DNA of 64,000 bases from JAZKFT01 sp965246935 (GTDB lineage: Bacteria > Bacteroidota > Bacteroidia > Chitinophagales > Chitinophagaceae). The translations under genes and the position numbers were made by a program. The notes under the pieces are model-generated. The model made no database searches, was not told where the DNA came from, and worked only from the letters and a program-made list of their open reading frames with translations. Location of the stretch: NCBI GenBank assembly GCA_965246935.1, contig CBDFGC010000006.1, forward strand, positions 124,001 through 188,000. Direction: 5' to 3'. Shown one piece after another: positions 61,262-64,000 of this stretch (positions are counted from its first letter, which is position 1; the number at the start of each line of letters is the position of its first letter).

Positions 61262-61493
61262 AAGCAGCCCTTCCATTCCCTCCACTTTCGACGAATGGAA
61301 ACATTGCATCACCATTGATTGCGGTATTCCGCTCAACGCCTCATTCGTGCAGCAAAGGATTACCGAACTAACAAACGAAGGCGATGCACAAACAAAACAT
61401 TTTATAAAACTATATGGCCGTCCTTACCATAAACAAATAATTGAATGGTTCGGCCGGGCACTTTCTGAACAGACAAAAAAAATACAGGCATGA
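61248..61493 (+). CDS. 81-residue protein of the Zur operon, unknown function
   Basis: An 81-residue soluble protein (MNPFKSSPSIPSTFDEWKHC). FDEWKHCITIDCGIPLNASF holds two Cys, and FVQQRITELTNEGDAQTKHF then YGRPYHKQIIEWFGRALSEQ form predicted helices with two His. It overlaps the Zur-like stop by 14 bp and the GTPase start by 4 bp, so all three are translationally coupled. The Cys/His content is compatible with metal handoff to the GTPase, but no family is recognised and no motif proves it. Confidence 0.78.
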   Translation: MNPFKSSPSIPSTFDEWKHCITIDCGIPLNASFVQQRITELTNEGDAQTKHFIKLYGRPYHKQIIEWFGRALSEQTKKIQA

Positions 61494-62710
61494 TAACAAA
61501 AAAATTACCGGTTACGGTTTTAAGCGGCTTCCTGGGTGCCGGAAAAACAACCCTGCTCAATTACATACTGCACAACAAGGAAGGCCTGCGGGTAGCCGTA
61601 ATTGTAAACGATATGAGCGAAGTAAATGTGGATGCCCAATTGGTAAGGGACGGCCATACGCTCAGTAAAACGGAAGAGAAACTGGTGGAGATGAGCAACG
61701 GCTGCATTTGCTGTACCCTGCGGGAAGACCTGCTACGGGAAGTGGAAAGGCTTGCTAACGAAGACCGTTTTGATTACCTGCTGATAGAAAGCAGCGGCAT
61801 CAGCGAACCCTTGCCGGTAGCACAAACCTTTACTTACCAGGATGAGCAGGCCGGGATTGATTTAAGCCGCATCAGCCGGTTAGATAACCTGGTAACCGTG
61901 GTAGATGCCTACAATTTCACCAAGGACTATTGCAGTACACAATTGCTGAAAGACCGGGCTTTGAACGAAAACGAAGGCGACAACCGTGCCATTGCGGGCC
62001 TTTTAACGGAGCAGATTGAATTTGCTAACGTCATCATCCTCAACAAATCTGATTTGGTGGAGCCGGCACAGTTGCAAACACTGGAAGCAATGATCCGCAA
62101 GCTGAACCACGATGCAATCATCATCACTGCCCGGCGTTGCGAAGTACCGTTGAAATCCATCCTTAATACCGGCAATTTTGATTTTGAAAAAACCTCCAAC
62201 AGTGCCGGTTGGATTGCCGAACTGGAAAAAGACCATCACACACCCGAAACTGAGGAGTACGGCATTTCTTCATTCGTGTACCGCAGCCTGCGGCCATTTA
62301 ATGACAAGCGTTTGTTTGAATACCTCAACATGCACTTTCCCAACAATATCCTGCGCAGTAAAGGCATATTTTGGTTTAGTAACAAACCGGCTGATGCCTA
62401 CAACTGGAGTCAGGCCGGCGGCACTTTCAATTCGGAAAAAGCAGGCGTATGGTGGTGCAGTATGCCGCCTGGCGAACGGATGCGGTACCAGGCCTTTGTT
62501 GATAATAAAGAAAGGATTGAAAAGGATTGGAGTGAGGTATATGGCGATCGTCATAACGAGATTGTTATCATTGGCCAGGACCTGGATAATGCCGTCATTA
62601 CGCAACAATTAGATGGCTGCCTTTGCACCGAAGAAGAATGGCTGTTACGATTAAAGAAGCCGGCTAATGTAGGCTACTATGCGGCTCTAAAAAAGGAATT
62701 GGCTAACTAA
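61490..62710 (+). CDS. COG0523 metallochaperone GTPase (ZNG1/YciC/ZigA-like)
   Basis: A 406-residue CobW-family GTPase. Walker A is LSGFLGAGKTTLLN (11-24), followed by the metal-binding CxCC motif in NGCICCTLRED (72-75), SSGISEPLPVAQTF (switch) and NKSD (185-188). The C-terminal CobW_C domain has SFVYRSLRPFNDKRLFEYLN and ILRSKGIFWFSNKPADAYNW. Members in Zur regulons deliver or allocate zinc under scarcity. Its ATG overlaps the 81-residue gene by 4 bp in an operon led by the Fur-family regulator, which fits the zinc-starvation subgroup. Confidence 0.93.
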   Translation: MITKKLPVTVLSGFLGAGKTTLLNYILHNKEGLRVAVIVNDMSEVNVDAQLVRDGHTLSKTEEKLVEMSNGCICCTLREDLLREVERLANEDRFDYLLIESSGISEPLPVAQTFTYQDEQAGIDLSRISRLDNLVTVVDAYNFTKDYCSTQLLKDRALNENEGDNRAIAGLLTEQIEFANVIILNKSDLVEPAQLQTLEAMIRKLNHDAIIITARRCEVPLKSILNTGNFDFEKTSNSAGWIAELEKDHHTPETEEYGISSFVYRSLRPFNDKRLFEYLNMHFPNNILRSKGIFWFSNKPADAYNWSQAGGTFNSEKAGVWWCSMPPGERMRYQAFVDNKERIEKDWSEVYGDRHNEIVIIGQDLDNAVITQQLDGCLCTEEEWLLRLKKPANVGYYAALKKELAN

Positions 62711-62766
62711 CCCCAGGTGCAGGGCTGATTGCATAAATAAAAGTGCGTACCAAAAACAATTAAGAG

Positions 62767-63171
62767 ATGACCGGCGATTTAAAAAACGCAGCCTACAAAT
62801 CCCGTTTAGACCGTATCAGCGCTACGTTTTCTTTTCTATGCCTGGTTCATTGTATTGTGCTGCCTGTGTTTGTTACTACACTGCCCTTATTTGGAGTCGA
62901 GTTGGTAGAGAATATATATGTAGATGCAGGCACTGTTCTCACTGCTTTTTTTGTTGGCGGCCTGGCGGTGTGGCGTGGCTATAAGCGGCATCATCACCGG
63001 CTATTGATTGTCTGGCTTTTTATCAGCGGTATTGTACTCATGCTAACGGCCAGCTTCATTAAAAGCGAATGGATTGAAATTATTTTAAAATTAGTTGGTG
63101 CAGGTCTTGTGATTTCGGCGCATGTGCTTAACTGGCGAAGTTGCCGCAATTGTGAGGCTTGCCATCAATGA
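62767..63171 (+). CDS. MerC-domain membrane protein
   Basis: A 134-residue protein with four membrane helices. Helix 1 carries FLCLVHCIVLPVFVTTLPLF with Cys25 and Cys29, the MerC CxxxC-type site in the membrane. KRHHHRLLI is a cytoplasmic His cluster, and the C-terminus ends in RSCRNCEACHQ, a CxxCxxC soft-metal site. In mercury operons MerC imports Hg(II); elsewhere in Bacteroidota such proteins sit in zinc or copper contexts without MerA, as here. It follows the GTPase by 56 bp, so it is likely part of the same transcript. Confidence 0.88.
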   Translation: MTGDLKNAAYKSRLDRISATFSFLCLVHCIVLPVFVTTLPLFGVELVENIYVDAGTVLTAFFVGGLAVWRGYKRHHHRLLIVWLFISGIVLMLTASFIKSEWIEIILKLVGAGLVISAHVLNWRSCRNCEACHQ

Positions 63172-63693
63172 GTTTTCAATTTATCATATTTAGTAACTTG
63201 TCAGGCAAAGCGGCGGGTTGCTTTCTAATCTTTAAATGTTGATTGTGAAGGAAGGCAAACAGTATCACGGCTTACATTGAATTCCATATCCACGCTTGAT
63301 TTTATCGAAATCACTTTTATGACCGATGGATTATATCACGTTAAAACAAGCTGTGGAAAGTGCCTGGCTGGCTTATACCAACTTACTTATTGTCTCTACG
63401 AAGTAGTAATCCACTGCCTGTTTAAATTTCCGGTTATTTGTTAGTTGAATATTAGTAATGGTATGGCTATAATGTGTAAAAAAAATTAATACTTCGCTCT
63501 TTTTTTCCGTTTCCAATTTAAGTATACAAAGGCCCGCAACCATTGCCGGTGCTGATGGTATATCGCATAAAATACGGTAGCAGGTTAGAAAAAAACCATT
63601 ACCTGAAAATTTGGAAAACCTTTCGGACACAGTTTTTTGTTTTTGCCAATGCTTGCAAACCATCTACCTGATCCTATAAATGAATTAGTAATT
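63172..63693. other. Intergenic region, nothing recognised
   Basis: About 520 bp, A+T-rich, without a convincing gene, terminator or palindrome. A 96-residue minus-strand frame at 63373-63663 has no family character and is likely random. Confidence 0.5.
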
Positions 63694-64000
63694 ATGAATA
63701 TCTCTGTTAAATTAAAAGTGCCAGCATTTTTAAAACAACTCATTTTGTTGAAAATAATAATTCTTACTGCTTTCTTCCTGCTTACAATAAGTAGTTTATC
63801 CGGTCAAAATAATTATGTTATCAGCGGAAAGATTACGGATTCAATCAGCCATGCCGCTGTACCGGCGGTTACTGTTTCTTTTACTACCGGTAATACGGAT
63901 GATTCTGCAAGGTCAACCATCACGAATGCAGATGGTCTGTTTGCATTTACGGATTTACAAAAAGCAACCGGTAAAATCAATATTAGCTGCATAGGTTATC
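63694..64000 (+). CDS. N-terminus of a TonB-receptor-type or carboxypeptidase-regulatory-domain protein (runs off the window)
   Basis: The frame from ATG 63694 (MNISVKLKVPAFLKQLILLK) is open to the window end, giving 102 residues. A long signal peptide ends near LTISSLSGQ. The mature part starts VISGKITDSISHAAVPAVTV and continues DGLFAFTDLQKATGKINISC, a carboxypeptidase-regulatory-like beta-sandwich as found in front of TonB-dependent receptors. By position it is probably another receptor of the metal island, but the diagnostic plug and barrel lie outside the window. Confidence 0.75.
   Translation, partial: MNISVKLKVPAFLKQLILLKIIILTAFFLLTISSLSGQNNYVISGKITDSISHAAVPAVTVSFTTGNTDDSARSTITNADGLFAFTDLQKATGKINISCIGY

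Noticed and set aside
63373..63663. 96-residue minus-strand frame near the right edge
   Set aside because: No signal, motif or neighbour support; low-complexity A+T-rich sequence can leave such frames open.

Overview
The window reads as a chromosomal segment of a Bacteroidota bacterium, most likely a member of the Chitinophagaceae or a close relative. The signs are TonB-dependent receptors with carboxypeptidase-regulatory N-domains, an UpxY/NusG-like antiterminator inside an exopolysaccharide operon, BatD, a Bacteroidota-type arginase-fold formimidoylglutamase, a DUF4374-like lipoprotein, promoter elements of the TTTG/TAnnTTTG type, and many short dispersed palindromic repeats. The assignment is from recognition, not from a search.

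Region 1 (1-16.1 kb, minus strand) is an exopolysaccharide operon. It reads from the outer-membrane exporter (Wza-like) through the tyrosine autokinase (Wzc-like), an UpxY-like antiterminator, five glycosyltransferases, an O-antigen polymerase/ligase split by a one-base slip in an A8 tract, a WecG/TagA transferase and the initiating phosphoglycosyltransferase, and ends in a secreted beta-helix protein that runs off the left edge. No Wzx flippase is visible. A 1-kb gap carries a 208-bp palindromic element.

Region 2 (17-34 kb) is mixed housekeeping: three tRNAs (Leu-TAA, Gly-GCC, Leu-GAG), two orphan sensor kinases, a Tat-signal SDR, CorA, a remarkable lipoprotein that is one-third methionine, a three-subunit molybdenum hydroxylase of the PaoABC/YagTSR type, and a luciferase-like monooxygenase. 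A second, inverted copy of the 208-bp element lies at 33.5 kb, nested in another repeat.

Region 3 (34-37 kb) is a conspicuously A+T-rich cassette: AraC regulator, DoxX, an RclC/DUF417-like gene, SMR transporter and a DinB-like gene. Two of the five genes carry a single in-frame TAA. Region 4 (37-46 kb) has a TonB-C lipoprotein, an Rpn-type nuclease, BatD, formimidoylglutamase, and a pseudouridine synthase with a very long disordered N-terminus.

Region 5 (46-64 kb) opens with an intact ISAs1-family insertion sequence with a 10-bp target duplication. What follows looks like a metal-homeostasis island: a His-rich membrane peptide, an ABC ATPase with no permease, an outer-membrane barrel, TonB-dependent receptors, a DUF4374-like lipoprotein, a Cys-rich DsrE-like protein, a thioredoxin-reductase-like flavoprotein, a DoxX-like membrane protein, and a tightly coupled unit of Fur/Zur-type regulator, 81-residue protein, COG0523 metallochaperone GTPase, then MerC. 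The palindrome TGCAACGTCGTTGCA overlaps the -33 element of the regulator's promoter, and a second site of the same form lies at the front of the island, so zinc-responsive control is the working model. The island also holds decayed duplicates of its own genes (an ABC ATPase scar and a TonB-receptor/barrel mosaic), indicating repeated duplication and collapse.
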